DNA from: Crossiella cryophila
Lineage (GTDB): Bacteria; Actinomycetota; Actinomycetes; Mycobacteriales; Pseudonocardiaceae
Direction of reading: 5' to 3'
Assembly (NCBI RefSeq): GCF_014204915.1
Contig: NZ_JACHMH010000001.1
Span: 3,245,001-3,309,000, forward strand
DNA: 64,000 bases
Part shown: positions 1-9,885 of the stretch, piece after piece
Layout of the letters: each line of letters starts with the position of its first letter
Position numbering within the stretch: the first letter of the stretch is position 1
Program-made: the position numbers and the translations under genes
Notes under the pieces: generated by a model
Databases searched by the model: none
What the model was told of the DNA's origin: nothing
The model's input: the letters and a program-made list of their open reading frames with translations, nothing else

Positions 1-135
1 CACATGCTGGCCTCGCTGCTCGGCCGGGCCATCGACGCCGGACTGCCGCCGAAGGACGTGCTGACCGCGGTCAACAACTCCCACCGGCTCGGCATGGACA
101 TCGTCATCCCCCAGCAGTCGACCAAGGTGGACTGA
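1..135 (+). CDS. 3' end of an unidentified protein
   Basis: The frame enters from the left edge and ends at the TGA at 133-135, so only the last 44 residues are visible. The tail contains LPPKDVLTAVNNSHRLGMD and ends in a hydrophilic QQSTKVD. I do not recognise a family from so short a piece. Codon use is typical of the window (GC-rich third positions), which supports real coding. It converges on the next gene, with 19 bases between the two stop codons. Confidence 0.6.
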   Translation, partial: HMLASLLGRAIDAGLPPKDVLTAVNNSHRLGMDIVIPQQSTKVD

Positions 136-154
136 ACCGCGAGACCCCCGCCGG

Positions 155-898
155 TCAGTCCGAGCGGTACCTCAGCAGCTCGCCCGGCTGACAGCGCAGC
201 GCGTCGCTCAGCAGGGTCAGCGTGGAGAACCGCATGGCCTTTGCCTTGCCGGACTTGAGAATGGAGAGATTCGCGATGCTGATCTGAACCCGATGGGACA
301 GCTCGGTGAGCGTCATGCCCCGGCGCTCCAGGAGTTCGTCCCGCACCACCACACCGCGCCGGACGATCTCCGACCCGGCCGGCGCGGCCAACCCGACCAA
401 CGTCCAGACCAACGCACGACCGTCCGGCCACTGGAGCATCGCGGGGACGGTCAGCACCACCTCGGTGAGCCCGGACCGCGCCACGGAGTCGAGCACCCCG
501 GCGGCCAGGTTGCCGAACAACAGCAGGAACCCGATGTGCCGCAACGCTCGCGCCGTCGTCGCGGCGAACATCGGCCGCTCACCCACATTGACCCGACGCA
601 TCACCCGAGCCGCCAGGAGGAGCGCAACCACACCGATCAGCGCGTAAGGCAGCCAGGCCAGCAGCGCCATCCAGAAGAACTCCACCGAACCGTCCCGAGC
701 GAGAAAGGTGACGATCCCACCCCCGACCCGAAACCTCGGCGCCAGCCCGTGCGGCGCGGTCGCCGACCTCGCCAGTCCGACCGACTGTTCCCCCACAGTC
801 AGCCGGATTCCCACCTCGACCAGCCGGACGATCCCCACAAACGCGGCGACCACCGCCACCCACCGCGACCACCGAGTGGGCGCCCCGGCCCCCAACAC
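155..898 (-). CDS. Membrane protein (DUF2975-like) fused to a YozG/Xre-type HTH domain
   Basis: A 247-residue protein. The N-terminal ~175 residues hold about four hydrophobic segments (near residues 11-33, 71-97, 117-139 and 150-171), in the style of DUF2975 membrane proteins. The last ~60 residues form a compact helix-turn-helix: MTLTELSHRV, then ISIANLSILKSGKAKAMRFS and a CQPGELL tail, very close to small YozG-like Xre regulators (NLSILK.GKAKA.RFSTL, CQPGDLL). DUF2975 and YozG-like proteins are usually two adjacent genes, so a single chain is unusual. If the HTH is cytoplasmic, the protein would be a membrane-tethered DNA-binding regulator. No partner gene lies beside it. I used the first ATG; later starts would shorten the first helix. 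Confidence 0.75.
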   Translation of the reverse strand: MLGAGAPTRWSRWVAVVAAFVGIVRLVEVGIRLTVGEQSVGLARSATAPHGLAPRFRVGGGIVTFLARDGSVEFFWMALLAWLPYALIGVVALLLAARVMRRVNVGERPMFAATTARALRHIGFLLLFGNLAAGVLDSVARSGLTEVVLTVPAMLQWPDGRALVWTLVGLAAPAGSEIVRRGVVVRDELLERRGMTLTELSHRVQISIANLSILKSGKAKAMRFSTLTLLSDALRCQPGELLRYRSD

Positions 899-1309
899 AG
901 CACGTTCAATGGTTCCCCCGAACCTCGGCCTTATCGAATAACGACAAAGCGTCCGACCGCTGATCGGTTACCCGCGGTCCTGCCGGTCAGCCACTGAACT
1001 CCCGGAGGTGATCCCCAGCCCACGACCCGAACCCCGTCGCGCCCCGCCCGGCACCAGCGACATGTCCCGGTCACCACGGCGCTATGCCCCCGCCGTGCCC
1101 AGGACGCCCCAGCGGCGATCGCGTCCACGATCGCCGTTCCCATCCCCGCCCGAGCAACCGAGCCCATGCCTCCGCCAGGCGCGCCGCTTGATGCGGCACG
1201 CTGAGCGGCTCGGGTCAGATCAACTACCAGTCTGTCCATTGTGGACGGAAGAGAGGAGGATATCCGCCGTCGCCATGTCCATGTCCATGTCCCGCAGATC
1301 GAACACACC

Positions 1310-1480
1310 CTGGGCGGCCGTGCCGGTCATGTCCGGGCCGGTGCACCGGCCCGGACAGATCGGCCCAGCCCAGTGTGTTCGGGGCGAAGCTCGACAGTCG
1401 CAGGATCGTCCAGTCCAGCGCGCTGGCCCGCACTGCCTCGGTGTGCCAGCGACTGATCACGGCGCCACCGTCACATTCGC
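1310..1480 (-). pseudogene. Remnant of an NmrA-like NAD(P)-binding protein
   Basis: On the reverse strand a short stretch reads WHTEAVRASALDWTILRLSS followed by FAPNTLGWA. This matches the conserved middle of NmrA/NAD(P)H-binding SDR proteins (E..VRASGLDWTILRPG.FA.NTLGW). The frame has no plausible N-terminal Rossmann motif upstream, and its downstream sequence degenerates into His/Gly repeats. I read it as a decayed gene fragment. The whole interval 899-1740 holds no other convincing gene; its other open frames are compositionally biased shadows. Confidence 0.5.
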
Positions 1481-1740
1481 CCGTCTCGCCCAGGACCGGG
1501 CGGCGTTGTCGGTGGCGGACACCAGCCTGCGTTGGCCGTTGGCCGTTGGCGCGGCGGGACACTGCGGGATGACCGTGGCGCGGCACTTGGCCGCTGCGCT
1601 TCGGACGAGAGCGGGCTTCGCCGCCTAGCGGGACGCTGTTGATGAGCCTGGTGCCGTCGCGGGTGCTGTGGCGTGTCCGCGGTGACGCCGACGGGCGCCT
1701 TGCGACGGGCTCGGCGTGGTTGCTTGGTGGGCTCGGCGCG

Positions 1741-2340
1741 TCAGCTGAGTTCGTCCGCCACCGCTGCCAGGACCTGTTCCCAGGGGATGGTGGGGCCGCT
1801 GGTGGTGGGCAGGATGCGGACGCCTGCGTCGCGGAGGCGTTCCAGGTGGCCGGGCCAGGCTGGGTGGCGGGTGGAGTCCGGGGAGACCCTCGGGAGCAGG
1901 ATGACCGGGGTGTTGGGCATGCCCAGGGCTTCGCACAGGTGGGTGAGGGCTTGGTTGTCGGACAGGCCCAGGGCCAGTTTGGCGATGGTGTTGGCCGTGG
2001 CGGGGGCCACCGCGTAGCAGTCCGCGGGCGGGTGTGGCTTGGGTTCCGTTGGCAGGCGGGGGTTCCAGCGGACCGGGAGACCGGTGAGATCTGCCAGGGG
2101 CGTTACGAGGTCGGCTGCCTCGAACCAGCGGGCGGCGGTGGGGGTCAGGGTGATGGCCACCTGCCAGCCCTGGGTGACGGCGGGGCGGACGAAGCCGTCG
2201 AGGAGTCCCTCGGCCCCGCCTGCCCCGGAGACGACCAGGCCGACCACCGGCGTGGCTGGGCCGACCACCGGAGTGGTCGGGGCACTCGCCGGGGTGGCTG
2301 AGGTGGCCGCCGGGGCGGCGGGGACGGGGGTGTCAGGCAT
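1741..2340 (-). CDS. Flavoprotein of the HFCD (CoaC/Dfp-like) family
   Basis: A 199-residue protein with the FMN-binding cysteine-decarboxylase-type fold (HFCD). It shows VVSGAGGAEGLLDG near residue 35 and the diagnostic VAPATANTIAKLALGLSDNQ near residues 111-130. Family members bind FMN and often decarboxylate cysteine-like substrates, but this stand-alone version has no assigned substrate. The first ~33 residues are Pro/Ala/Thr-rich and partly encoded by a short direct repeat, so translation may begin at a GTG nearer VVGLVVSG. The start lies 3 bases after the galE stop, so it is probably the last gene of the galK-galE transcript. A role in sugar metabolism is not indicated. Confidence 0.7.
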   Translation of the reverse strand: MPDTPVPAAPAATSATPASAPTTPVVGPATPVVGLVVSGAGGAEGLLDGFVRPAVTQGWQVAITLTPTAARWFEAADLVTPLADLTGLPVRWNPRLPTEPKPHPPADCYAVAPATANTIAKLALGLSDNQALTHLCEALGMPNTPVILLPRVSPDSTRHPAWPGHLERLRDAGVRILPTTSGPTIPWEQVLAAVADELS

Positions 2341-2343
2341 GGG

Positions 2344-3303
2344 TCAGTTGGTCCTGGCCTTGGTGAACTCCCAGGCGTCGGCGACGATGCCGGCCAGGTC
2401 GGCGCGCTGGGGCTTCCAGCCCAGGTCCTCGCGGGCGCGGTCGCTGGCGGCGATCAGCACCGCGGGATCGCCCGCGCGGCGGGGGGAGATCTTGGCGGGG
2501 ATGGGGTGGCCGGTGACCGTGCGGCAGGTCTCGATGACCTGCTGGACGGAGAAGCCGGTGCCGTTGCCCAGGTTGAAGATCCGGTGCTCGCCCGCGGTGG
2601 CGTGTTCCAGGGCGAGGAGGTGGGCGTCGGCCAGGTCGACGACGTGGATGTAGTCGCGGACGCAGGTGCCGTCCTCGGTGGGCCAGTCGTCGCCGAAGAC
2701 CTGGATCTGCTCGCGCTGGCCCAGGGCGACCTGGAGCACCAGCGGGATCAGGTGGGTCTCGGTGGCGTGGCGCTCGCCGAACTGGCCGTAGGCGCCGGCC
2801 ACGTTGAAGTAGCGCAGGCTGACCGCGGCCAGGCCGTGGGCGGCGGCGTAGGAGGTCATCGCGTGGTCGATGGCCAGCTTGCTCGCGCCGTAGGTGTTGG
2901 TCGGGCTGGTCGGCGCGGTCTCCTGGATCGGGACCTCCTTCGGCTCGCCGTAGGTGGCGGCGGTGGAGGAGAAGACCAGGCGGGGGGTGCCGTGTTCCTT
3001 GATCGCGTCGAGGAGCTTCAGCGAGGTCACCACGTTGCCCTGCCAGTACTTGGCCGGGTCGACCATGGATTCGCCGACCAGGGACTTGGCGGCGAAGTGC
3101 AGCACGCCGTCGAAGCCCTCGGCGAGCAGGGTGCCCGCGACCTCGCCGATGTCGCCCTGCACGAACCGGGTGCCCGCGGGAACCGCGTCGGCGTGGCCGG
3201 TGGACAGGTCGTCCACCACGGTCACCTCATGTCCGGACTCCACCAACCGGGCAGCGCACACGCTGCCCACGTATCCGGCGCCGCCCGTGACGAGAAGCCT
3301 CAC
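2344..3303 (-). CDS. galE: UDP-glucose 4-epimerase
   Basis: Interconverts UDP-galactose and UDP-glucose (Leloir pathway). It has an N-terminal Rossmann NAD motif, [12 protein letters not shown], the active-site Tyr-x3-Lys in [11 protein letters not shown], and the C-terminal galE motif ending in [11 protein letters not shown]. The frame is open further upstream, but GTG at 3303 is preferred: GGAAGG lies about 10 bases before it and the Rossmann strand starts immediately. That gives 319 residues, normal for GalE. It follows galK by about 95 bases, so the two probably share a transcript. No galT is present here. Confidence 0.93.
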   Translation of the reverse strand: MRLLVTGGAGYVGSVCAARLVESGHEVTVVDDLSTGHADAVPAGTRFVQGDIGEVAGTLLAEGFDGVLHFAAKSLVGESMVDPAKYWQGNVVTSLKLLDAIKEHGTPRLVFSSTAATYGEPKEVPIQETAPTSPTNTYGASKLAIDHAMTSYAAAHGLAAVSLRYFNVAGAYGQFGERHATETHLIPLVLQVALGQREQIQVFGDDWPTEDGTCVRDYIHVVDLADAHLLALEHATAGEHRIFNLGNGTGFSVQQVIETCRTVTGHPIPAKISPRRAGDPAVLIAASDRAREDLGWKPQRADLAGIVADAWEFTKARTN

Positions 3304-3397
3304 TACATCCAACCTTCCTGTGGGAGAGAACTGCTGGTCAGCGCGGCCGCGCTGGAGTTCCGCGGCGGCGGCCGACCGGGTCAACCTAGCGAAGCGG

Positions 3398-4603
<1,206 letters not shown>

Positions 4604-4732
4604 ACGTACTCCATGGTGGATAGCGGCGGCGGATGGTGAGTGAGCTGGTGGTGCTGCGTCCGGAGGCGCTGGAGACCTCGGAGCCAGGTTGCCTGGGGCT
4701 GCCCAGGCTGGGGGCCGGGCGTTACCTCGGCC

Positions 4733-4786
4733 GAGGTGCCGGGGACTGCCGAGGTGCCGGGGACTGCCGAGGTGCTGGGGACTGCC
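4733..4786. repeat. Three tandem 18-bp units in the galK-ideR gap
   Basis: The unit gaggtgccggggactgcc occurs three times head to tail (4733-4750, 4751-4768, 4769-4786), the third with one change (C to T). The rest of 4604-4870 holds no gene. It is probably a slippage-prone minisatellite. Confidence 0.8.
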
Positions 4787-4870
4787 CGGACCGGGTCACT
4801 GGAGGCGGCCCGGATCGGGGCGTCGGGCGCCGCCCGGACCCGCTGCTGGTGGCCAGCGGGTCGGGCGGGT

Positions 4871-5563
4871 TCAGCGGGTTCGGACGAGCACCGCGTGGGC
4901 GATGTCGTAGGTCAGCTCGGCCGAGGCGGAGTCGCCGGTGACGCGTACGGGCTGGCTGGCGCCGGACTGGTGCACCCGCACTGTGCCGCCGGGGGTGATG
5001 CCCGCCGACTTCAGTTCGTTCATCAGGTCCGGGTCCGACTGGACGTGCTCGGCGATGCGGCAGACCTCCACCTCACCACCGCCCGCCCTGGCGATGTCGG
5101 TGAGCCGGCGCAGGTCCAGGTCCGCGGGCGGGGCGGGTTCGCCGACGCCCAGGCGGTCCAGACCGGGGATGGGGTTGCCGTAGGGCGAGGTGGTGGGGTG
5201 GTTGAGGAGTTTGACGAGCTTGCGCTCGACCGCCTCGCTCATCACGTGCTCCCAGCGGCAAGCCTCGCTGTGCACGTGCTCCCACTCCAGGCCGATGACG
5301 TCGACCAGCAGGCGTTCGGCGAGCCGGTGTTTGCGCATCACGGCGATCGCCCGGCTGCGGCCGGCGTCGGTCAGCTCAAGGTGCCGGTCGTCGGCGACAA
5401 TGAGCAGCCCGTCGCGCTCCATCCGCGCGACGGTCTGACTGACCGTCGGCCCGCTCTGTTCCAGTCGCTCGGCGATGCGGGCGCGCAGTGGAACCACGCC
5501 CTCTTCCTCAAGCTCGTAGATGGTGCGGAGGTACATCTCGGTGGTGTCGATGAGGTCGTTCAC
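4871..5563 (-). CDS. ideR: Iron-dependent repressor of the DtxR/IdeR family
   Basis: A metal-activated repressor of iron uptake and storage genes. It is 230 residues, the same length as characterised IdeR/DtxR. Order: N-terminal winged helix (SGPTVSQTVARMERDG recognition region), dimerisation domain, C-terminal SH3-like domain. All known metal ligands fall at IdeR numbering: H79, E83 and H98 with E172 and Q175 for one site, and M10, C102, E105, H106 for the other. This is therefore a functional iron sensor, not a manganese-type relative. It starts at GTG 5563 and is divergent from the rhodanese gene. I see no clear IdeR box in the 95-base gap. Confidence 0.95.
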   Translation of the reverse strand: MNDLIDTTEMYLRTIYELEEEGVVPLRARIAERLEQSGPTVSQTVARMERDGLLIVADDRHLELTDAGRSRAIAVMRKHRLAERLLVDVIGLEWEHVHSEACRWEHVMSEAVERKLVKLLNHPTTSPYGNPIPGLDRLGVGEPAPPADLDLRRLTDIARAGGGEVEVCRIAEHVQSDPDLMNELKSAGITPGGTVRVHQSGASQPVRVTGDSASAELTYDIAHAVLVRTR

Positions 5564-5658
5564 ACGCGCTCCCCTTCGTCGTGGGCAATGTTAGTCCTAC
5601 TGGCTGACATCCATGGCGTTCACCCGGTGTCAGGAGTAGTGCGGGCGGGCAGTATGGG

Positions 5659-6513
5659 GTGGTGCATCCGCTGATCACTCCCGCCGCGCTGGCCGAGCTG
5701 CTCACCACTGACCACCCACCGGTGGTCCTCGACGTGCGGTGGCGGCTCGCCGGGCCGCCGGCCCGCGCCGACTACGACCGCGACCATCTGCCGGGCGCGG
5801 TCTTCGTCGACCTCGACGCCGACCTCTCTGCAACGCCGGGACCCCTCGGTCGTCATCCCCTGCCCGGCACAGATCACCTCCAGGCCGTGCTGCGCGCGGC
5901 CGGGGTGTCCGCCGGGACACCCGTGGTGGCCTACGACGCGGGCGACGGTTCGGTGGCGGCGCGGCTGTGGTGGCTGCTGCGCTGGGCCGGGCATGGCGAG
6001 GTCGCCGTACTCAACGGAGGTTACTCTGCGTGGACGAAGGCTGGACACCCGGTCACGGCCGAAGTCCCGTCGCCACGGCCGGGTGACATCGTGGTCGAAC
6101 CGGGGCAGTTGCCGGTGCTGGACGCCGAGCAGGCCGGGAAATGGGCCCGGGAGGCGTTGCTGCTGGACGCCCGCGCGCCGGAGCGTTACCGCGGTGAGGT
6201 CGAGCCGATCGACCCGGCGGCCGGGCACGTGCCGGGGGCGGTGAACGCGCCGTTCTCCGGGCACATCGGGCCGGACGGGTCCTGGCGCACCGCCGAGGAG
6301 CTGGCGGCGCGGTTCCGGGAGCTGGGGGTCGGGGCGGGGCAGCCGGTGGGGGCGTACTGCGGGTCGGGGGTGACGGCCTCCTCGATCGTGCTCGCGCTGG
6401 AGGTGTCGGGGCTGACGAGTGCGGCGGCGCCCGCGGTGTTGTACGCGGGGTCGTGGTCGAACTGGTCGGCGGATCCGAGCCGTCCGGTGGCCACCGGTGA
6501 GCTGCCGGGCTGA
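5659..6513 (+). CDS. sseA: Two-domain sulfurtransferase (rhodanese / 3-mercaptopyruvate type)
   Basis: Transfers sulfane sulfur from thiosulfate or 3-mercaptopyruvate to an acceptor. It has 284 residues in two rhodanese domains. The N-terminal domain is inactive (YDAGDGSVAARLWWLLRWAG in place of a Cys loop). The C-terminal domain carries the catalytic loop YCGSGVTAS with the active cysteine, and the CGSGVT form is typical of actinobacterial SseA-like enzymes. Start is one of two adjacent GTG codons, 5659 or 5662; the upstream ATG at 5654 is out of frame. The gene stands alone, with a repeat-rich gap downstream. Confidence 0.88.
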   Translation: MVHPLITPAALAELLTTDHPPVVLDVRWRLAGPPARADYDRDHLPGAVFVDLDADLSATPGPLGRHPLPGTDHLQAVLRAAGVSAGTPVVAYDAGDGSVAARLWWLLRWAGHGEVAVLNGGYSAWTKAGHPVTAEVPSPRPGDIVVEPGQLPVLDAEQAGKWAREALLLDARAPERYRGEVEPIDPAAGHVPGAVNAPFSGHIGPDGSWRTAEELAARFRELGVGAGQPVGAYCGSGVTASSIVLALEVSGLTSAAAPAVLYAGSWSNWSADPSRPVATGELPG

Positions 6514-6559
6514 TCCGGCGGGTGTTGGTGAGCTGCCCGGCTGACTGGGCGGGGCCTGG

Positions 6560-6611
6560 CTGACTGCCCGGGTGACTGGGTGGGGACTAGCTGACTGCCC
6601 GGGTGACTGGG
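6560..6611. repeat. Direct repeat with 31-bp period
   Basis: An identical 21-bp segment beginning ctgactgcccgggtgact occurs at 6560-6580 and 6591-6611; a degraded copy lies at about 6533-6559. The gap 6514-7055 contains no convincing gene. It also holds an 8-bp inverted repeat ATGACAGG/CCTGTCAT (6770-6777 and 6789-6796). Confidence 0.7.
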
Positions 6612-6901
6612 CGGGCGCCGCGAGCGGAAGTGGGGCGCCGCAAGGAAGCTGGGGGCCTCGATGAGAGGCGGGGGTGCTGCCGGAGTGGTGGGGTCTTGCC
6701 GGGAACGGCGAGGTGTCGCCGGGAATGGTGGTGCCTGGCTGGAAATCTTGGCGGTGCAAGGAAAATCGGATGACAGGGCGCACCGCGTCCTGTCATTCTT
6801 CGCGGCATGTTCGGGACCGTCCACAGCGCATCGCTCGCAGGCCACTGCCTGCCGGGCGCGCTGTCGGCCGTCTCAGCCTGGCTGTCCGGCGCGCGAAGCT
6901 G

Positions 6902-6938
6902 ACCCTCCTCCCGCTGTGGAGAACCGAAGGAGGAGGGT
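6902..6938. promoter_or_regulatory. 10-bp inverted repeat upstream of the EF-Tu gene
   Basis: ACCCTCCTCC at 6902-6911 pairs perfectly with GGAGGAGGGT at 6929-6938 across a 17-base loop. It lies about 120 bases before the tuf start and just upstream of the MerR-type site. It could be a leader or upstream-gene hairpin; there is no T-run to call it a terminator. Confidence 0.4.
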
Positions 6939-6998
6939 GGCCCGCCCCGGCGGCCCCCTGCTCGTTCATCCGACCGGGGGTCGTTGGTCGGTTCTCGC

Positions 6999-7023
6999 TT
7001 GACCCTCACCGAACGTGAGGGTC
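6999..7023 (+). promoter_or_regulatory. MerR-type operator/promoter of the EF-Tu paralogue
   Basis: GACCCTCAC (7001-7009) and GTGAGGGTC (7015-7023) form a perfect 9-bp inverted repeat with a 5-base centre. A -35-like TTGACC at 6999-7004 overlaps the left arm, so the palindrome fills a long (~19 bp) spacer before GAGCCT. A palindrome placed between the -35 and -10 elements is the layout typical of MerR-family activators. A close relative lies at 20784-20806. Confidence 0.55.
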
Positions 7024-7055
7024 GAGCCTGGTCTCATCCGACCCGAGGAACAGTC

Positions 7056-8243
7056 ATGAGCAAGCAGCAGTACACCCGGACCAAGCCGCACCTCAACATC
7101 GGCACCATGGGCCACGTCGACCACGGCAAGACGACCCTGACCACCGCGATCACCAAGGTGCTCGCCGAGCAGGCCGGGTCCACCACCGACTACGTCGCCT
7201 TCGACCGGATCGACAAGGCGCCGGAGGAGATTGAGCGCGGGATCACCATCAACATCGCGCACGTGGAGTACGAGACGCCGACCCGGCACTACGCGCACGT
7301 GGACATGCCGGGGCACGCCGACTACGTGAAGAACATGATCACGGGTGCGGCGCAGCTGGACGGGGCGATCCTGGTGGTCTCCGCCGAGGACGGGGCCAAG
7401 CCGCAGACCAGGGAGCACATCGTGCTCGCCCGGCGGATCGGGGTCGAGCACCTGGTGGTGGCCTTGAACAAGGCGGACGTGGTGGCCGATGAGGAGCTGT
7501 TGGACCTGGTGGAGCTGGAGATCCGGGACCTGTTGTCCCGGTACGGCTTCGACGGGGACGCGGTGCCGGTGATCCCGGTGTCCGGACTGCGCGCGCTGGA
7601 AGGCGACGAGCGCTGGGTGAACAGCGTGCTCGACCTGCTGCGCGCGGTGGACGAGCACGTGCCGGAGCCGGTGCGCCGCCTCGACCTGCCGTTCCTGATG
7701 CCGATCGAGAACGTCCTGACCATCACCGGTCGCGGCACCGTGGTGACCGGTGCGGTGGAGCAGGGCTCGATCGCGCTCGGCGACGCGGTGGAGGTGGTCG
7801 GGCTGGAGCCGACCTTCGGCAGTGTGTGCACGGGGCTGGAGACCTTCGGCAAGTCCCTGGACCGGGCGCAGGCCGGGGACAACGCGGCGATCCTGCTGCG
7901 CGGGGTGAAGCGGGAGCAGGTGCAGCGTGGGCAGGTGCTGGCGCTGCCCGGCAGTGTGCGGCCGCACACCGCGTTCACCGCGCAGGTGTACGTGCTCTCC
8001 ACCCAGGAGGGCGGTCGCCGGACGCCGTTCCACGCCAACTACCGGCCGCAGTTCCACTTCCGCACCGCGGACGTGGTGGGTGAGATCGAGCTGCCCGAGG
8101 GCGTCGTGGTGCGTCCTGGCGACTCGGTCGAGCTGACCGTGCGGCTGGGCAAGGCGGTCGCGATGGGCGCGGGCCTGGGGTTCGCCATCCGTGAGGGTGG
8201 GCGGACCGTGGGCGCGGGCACCATCAGCGAGCTGCTCGACTGA
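7056..8243 (+). CDS. tuf: Divergent second elongation factor Tu
   Basis: Delivers aminoacyl-tRNA to the ribosome as a GTPase. It is 395 residues and full length, with GHVDHGKT (G1), RGITI (G2), DMPGH (G3), NKAD (G4) and an unusual SGLRAL (G5). ATG 7056 is chosen over the longer frame because GAGG precedes it and it begins [17 protein letters not shown], the normal EF-Tu N-terminus. It is not in a rpsL-rpsG-fusA context, and it differs from housekeeping EF-Tu at many conserved sites: TGAVEQG replaces the usual TGRVERG, and [10 protein letters not shown] replaces AATDGPMPQT. It therefore resembles the secondary tuf genes of streptomycetes. The MerR-type operator suggests conditional expression. 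Confidence 0.9.
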   Translation: MSKQQYTRTKPHLNIGTMGHVDHGKTTLTTAITKVLAEQAGSTTDYVAFDRIDKAPEEIERGITINIAHVEYETPTRHYAHVDMPGHADYVKNMITGAAQLDGAILVVSAEDGAKPQTREHIVLARRIGVEHLVVALNKADVVADEELLDLVELEIRDLLSRYGFDGDAVPVIPVSGLRALEGDERWVNSVLDLLRAVDEHVPEPVRRLDLPFLMPIENVLTITGRGTVVTGAVEQGSIALGDAVEVVGLEPTFGSVCTGLETFGKSLDRAQAGDNAAILLRGVKREQVQRGQVLALPGSVRPHTAFTAQVYVLSTQEGGRRTPFHANYRPQFHFRTADVVGEIELPEGVVVRPGDSVELTVRLGKAVAMGAGLGFAIREGGRTVGAGTISELLD

Positions 8244-8296
8244 AGGAGTGGGCGGGCCGCACCGAGGAATCGGGCTGGCCGCGCTGACGGAATGGG

Positions 8297-8327
8297 CTGG
8301 CCCCGCGGCATCGTGTCGCGGGGCCAG
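8297..8327. terminator. Hairpin between tuf and the aldehyde dehydrogenase gene
   Basis: CTGGCCCCGC (8297-8306) pairs with GCGGGGCCAG (8318-8327) around an 11-base loop, between two convergent genes. There is no T-tract, as is common for actinobacterial terminators. Confidence 0.55.
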
Positions 8328-8340
8328 ACCCGTCGCGGGG

Positions 8341-9798
8341 TCAGTCCAGCAGGCCGTCGGGGGCGAAGACGGTGTTCTTGAGGTCGCAGTAGAAGTCGAA
8401 ACTCCACTGGCCGCCGCCGCGGCCGATGCCGGACTGCCGGGCCCCGCCGTAGGGCGCGCGCAGGTCGCGGACCGCGCCGCAGTTGACCCACACCGTGCCC
8501 GCGACCAGGTTCGCGGTGACGCGGCGGGCGCGGTCGGTGTTGCCGGTGAACACGGTGGCGGCCAGGCCATGCCTGCTGTTGTTGGCCAGGGACAGTGCCT
8601 GGGCCTCGGTGTCGAAGGTCTGCAGGGTGAGTACCGGGCCGAGGATCTCCTCGGTGAGGATCTCGCCGCCGGGTGGTGGGTCCGCCAGCAGGGTGGGGCG
8701 GTAGTACAGGCCGCCCAGCCGGTCGTGGCGGGAGCCGCCGAGCAGGGGGCGGGCGCCCGCGGCCAGGGCGCGGGTGACGAAGCCGTCGATGCGTTTGAGG
8801 TGGGTGCGGTGGATCTGTGGGCCGATGTCGGTGCGCACGTCCCGCGGGTCGCCCTGGCGCAGGGCGTTGGCACGCATCAGGAATCGGGTGCTGAACTCCT
8901 CGGCGACCCGGCGTTCCACCAGCAGCCTGCCGCCGGCGTGGCAGAACTGGCCGGCGTGGTCGAACTGTTCCACCGCGACCGCGGCGGCCCGGTCCAGATC
9001 GCTGTCGGCGAAGATGATGATCGGCGATTTTCCGCCCAGCTCCAACGAAACCGGCGTCAGTGTGGCACCGGCCGCGGCGGCCACCCGGCGACCTGCCGGT
9101 GCGGAGCCGGTGTAGGCCAGCCGGGCCAGCCCCGGATGCGCGGCCAACGCGGCGCCCGCCTCGGTTCCGGTGCCCTGCACCAGGTTCAGCACCCCGTCGG
9201 GCAGGCCGGCCTCGGCGGTGATCCGGCACAGCAGTGCGGCGGTCAGCGGCGCCCACTCGGCCGGTTTCAGCACCACCGTGTTGCCCGCGGCCAGCGCCGG
9301 GGCGATCCGCCAGCTCGCCTGCAGCAGCGGCGAGTGCCATGGCGTGATCAGTCCGCACACCCCGGCCGGGTCCCAGCTCACGTGGTTGCGGTGCGCGCGC
9401 AGGTGGAAGTCGGGGTGGTGCAGCTCCAGCAGCCGGTCGGCGAAGAAGCGGAAGTGGTGCGCGACCCTGGGCAGGGTGGCGCGCAGGTGGGTGCGCAGCA
9501 GGCCGCCGCTGTCCACCGTCTCCACCGCGGCCAGGTGGTCCAGCCGGACCAGCACCTCATCGGCGATGGCGTGCAACAGCTCGGCGCGTTCCTCCCTGGT
9601 GGTGCGGGAGAAATCGCGGAAGGCCCTGCGGGCAGCGGTGACCGCGGCGTCCACCTCGGCCGGGCCGCCGAGGGCCAGTTCGGCGATGGGCTGCTCGTCC
9701 AGCGGGGAGAGATCGGTGAACCGGCGGGCCGAGGGAACCCAGGCGCCACCGATCCAATGCTCCTCGGGGATGCGCACCCCGGCCACGGTCGCGACCAT
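8341..9798 (-). CDS. Aldehyde dehydrogenase with an altered oxyanion motif
   Basis: An NAD(P)-dependent aldehyde dehydrogenase of 485 residues. It has the catalytic Cys286 (GQFCHAGGR) and the general base Glu253 (LELGGKSP). The normally invariant Asn of PWN.P is His155 (TPWHSPLL), and EEIFGP reads EEILGP. The start is set at ATG 9798, after GGGGGCGG; the TTG at 9825 lies inside the operator. It is divergent from the ligase/decarboxylase operon across the MarR gene and carries the same operator, so it probably oxidises an aldehyde made in that pathway. The substrate is unknown. Confidence 0.88.
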   Translation of the reverse strand: MVATVAGVRIPEEHWIGGAWVPSARRFTDLSPLDEQPIAELALGGPAEVDAAVTAARRAFRDFSRTTREERAELLHAIADEVLVRLDHLAAVETVDSGGLLRTHLRATLPRVAHHFRFFADRLLELHHPDFHLRAHRNHVSWDPAGVCGLITPWHSPLLQASWRIAPALAAGNTVVLKPAEWAPLTAALLCRITAEAGLPDGVLNLVQGTGTEAGAALAAHPGLARLAYTGSAPAGRRVAAAAGATLTPVSLELGGKSPIIIFADSDLDRAAAVAVEQFDHAGQFCHAGGRLLVERRVAEEFSTRFLMRANALRQGDPRDVRTDIGPQIHRTHLKRIDGFVTRALAAGARPLLGGSRHDRLGGLYYRPTLLADPPPGGEILTEEILGPVLTLQTFDTEAQALSLANNSRHGLAATVFTGNTDRARRVTANLVAGTVWVNCGAVRDLRAPYGGARQSGIGRGGGQWSFDFYCDLKNTVFAPDGLLD

Positions 9799-9811
9799 TC
9801 CGCCCCCTGGC

Positions 9812-9829
9812 TTGTTCGGTTCCAAACAA
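9812..9829. promoter_or_regulatory. MarR operator, copy 1 (aldehyde dehydrogenase promoter)
   Basis: TTGTTCGGTTCCAAACAA is an imperfect palindrome immediately upstream of the dehydrogenase start. It matches the 10604-10621 site at 17 of 18 positions. Confidence 0.75.
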
Positions 9830-9885
9830 GTTAGGTCGCGGCCGCAGGCGGGTCAACCGCCTGCCGGGCATGATGATTGGGCCGA

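Noticed and set aside
1220-1330. 36-codon reverse-strand frame with repeated Met-Asp (possible leader peptide)
   Set aside because: No ribosome-binding site, no Cys/Ser core typical of ribosomal peptides, and it lies in the decayed NmrA region.
5591-5608. Possible IdeR box TTAGTCCTACTGGCTGAC
   Set aside because: Too few matches to the 19-bp inverted consensus TTAGGTTAGGCTAACCTAA; not called.
6966-8873. Long reverse-strand open frame across tuf
   Set aside because: It is the antisense shadow of a clearly coding EF-Tu gene, with repetitive His/Arg/Pro composition and no domain.
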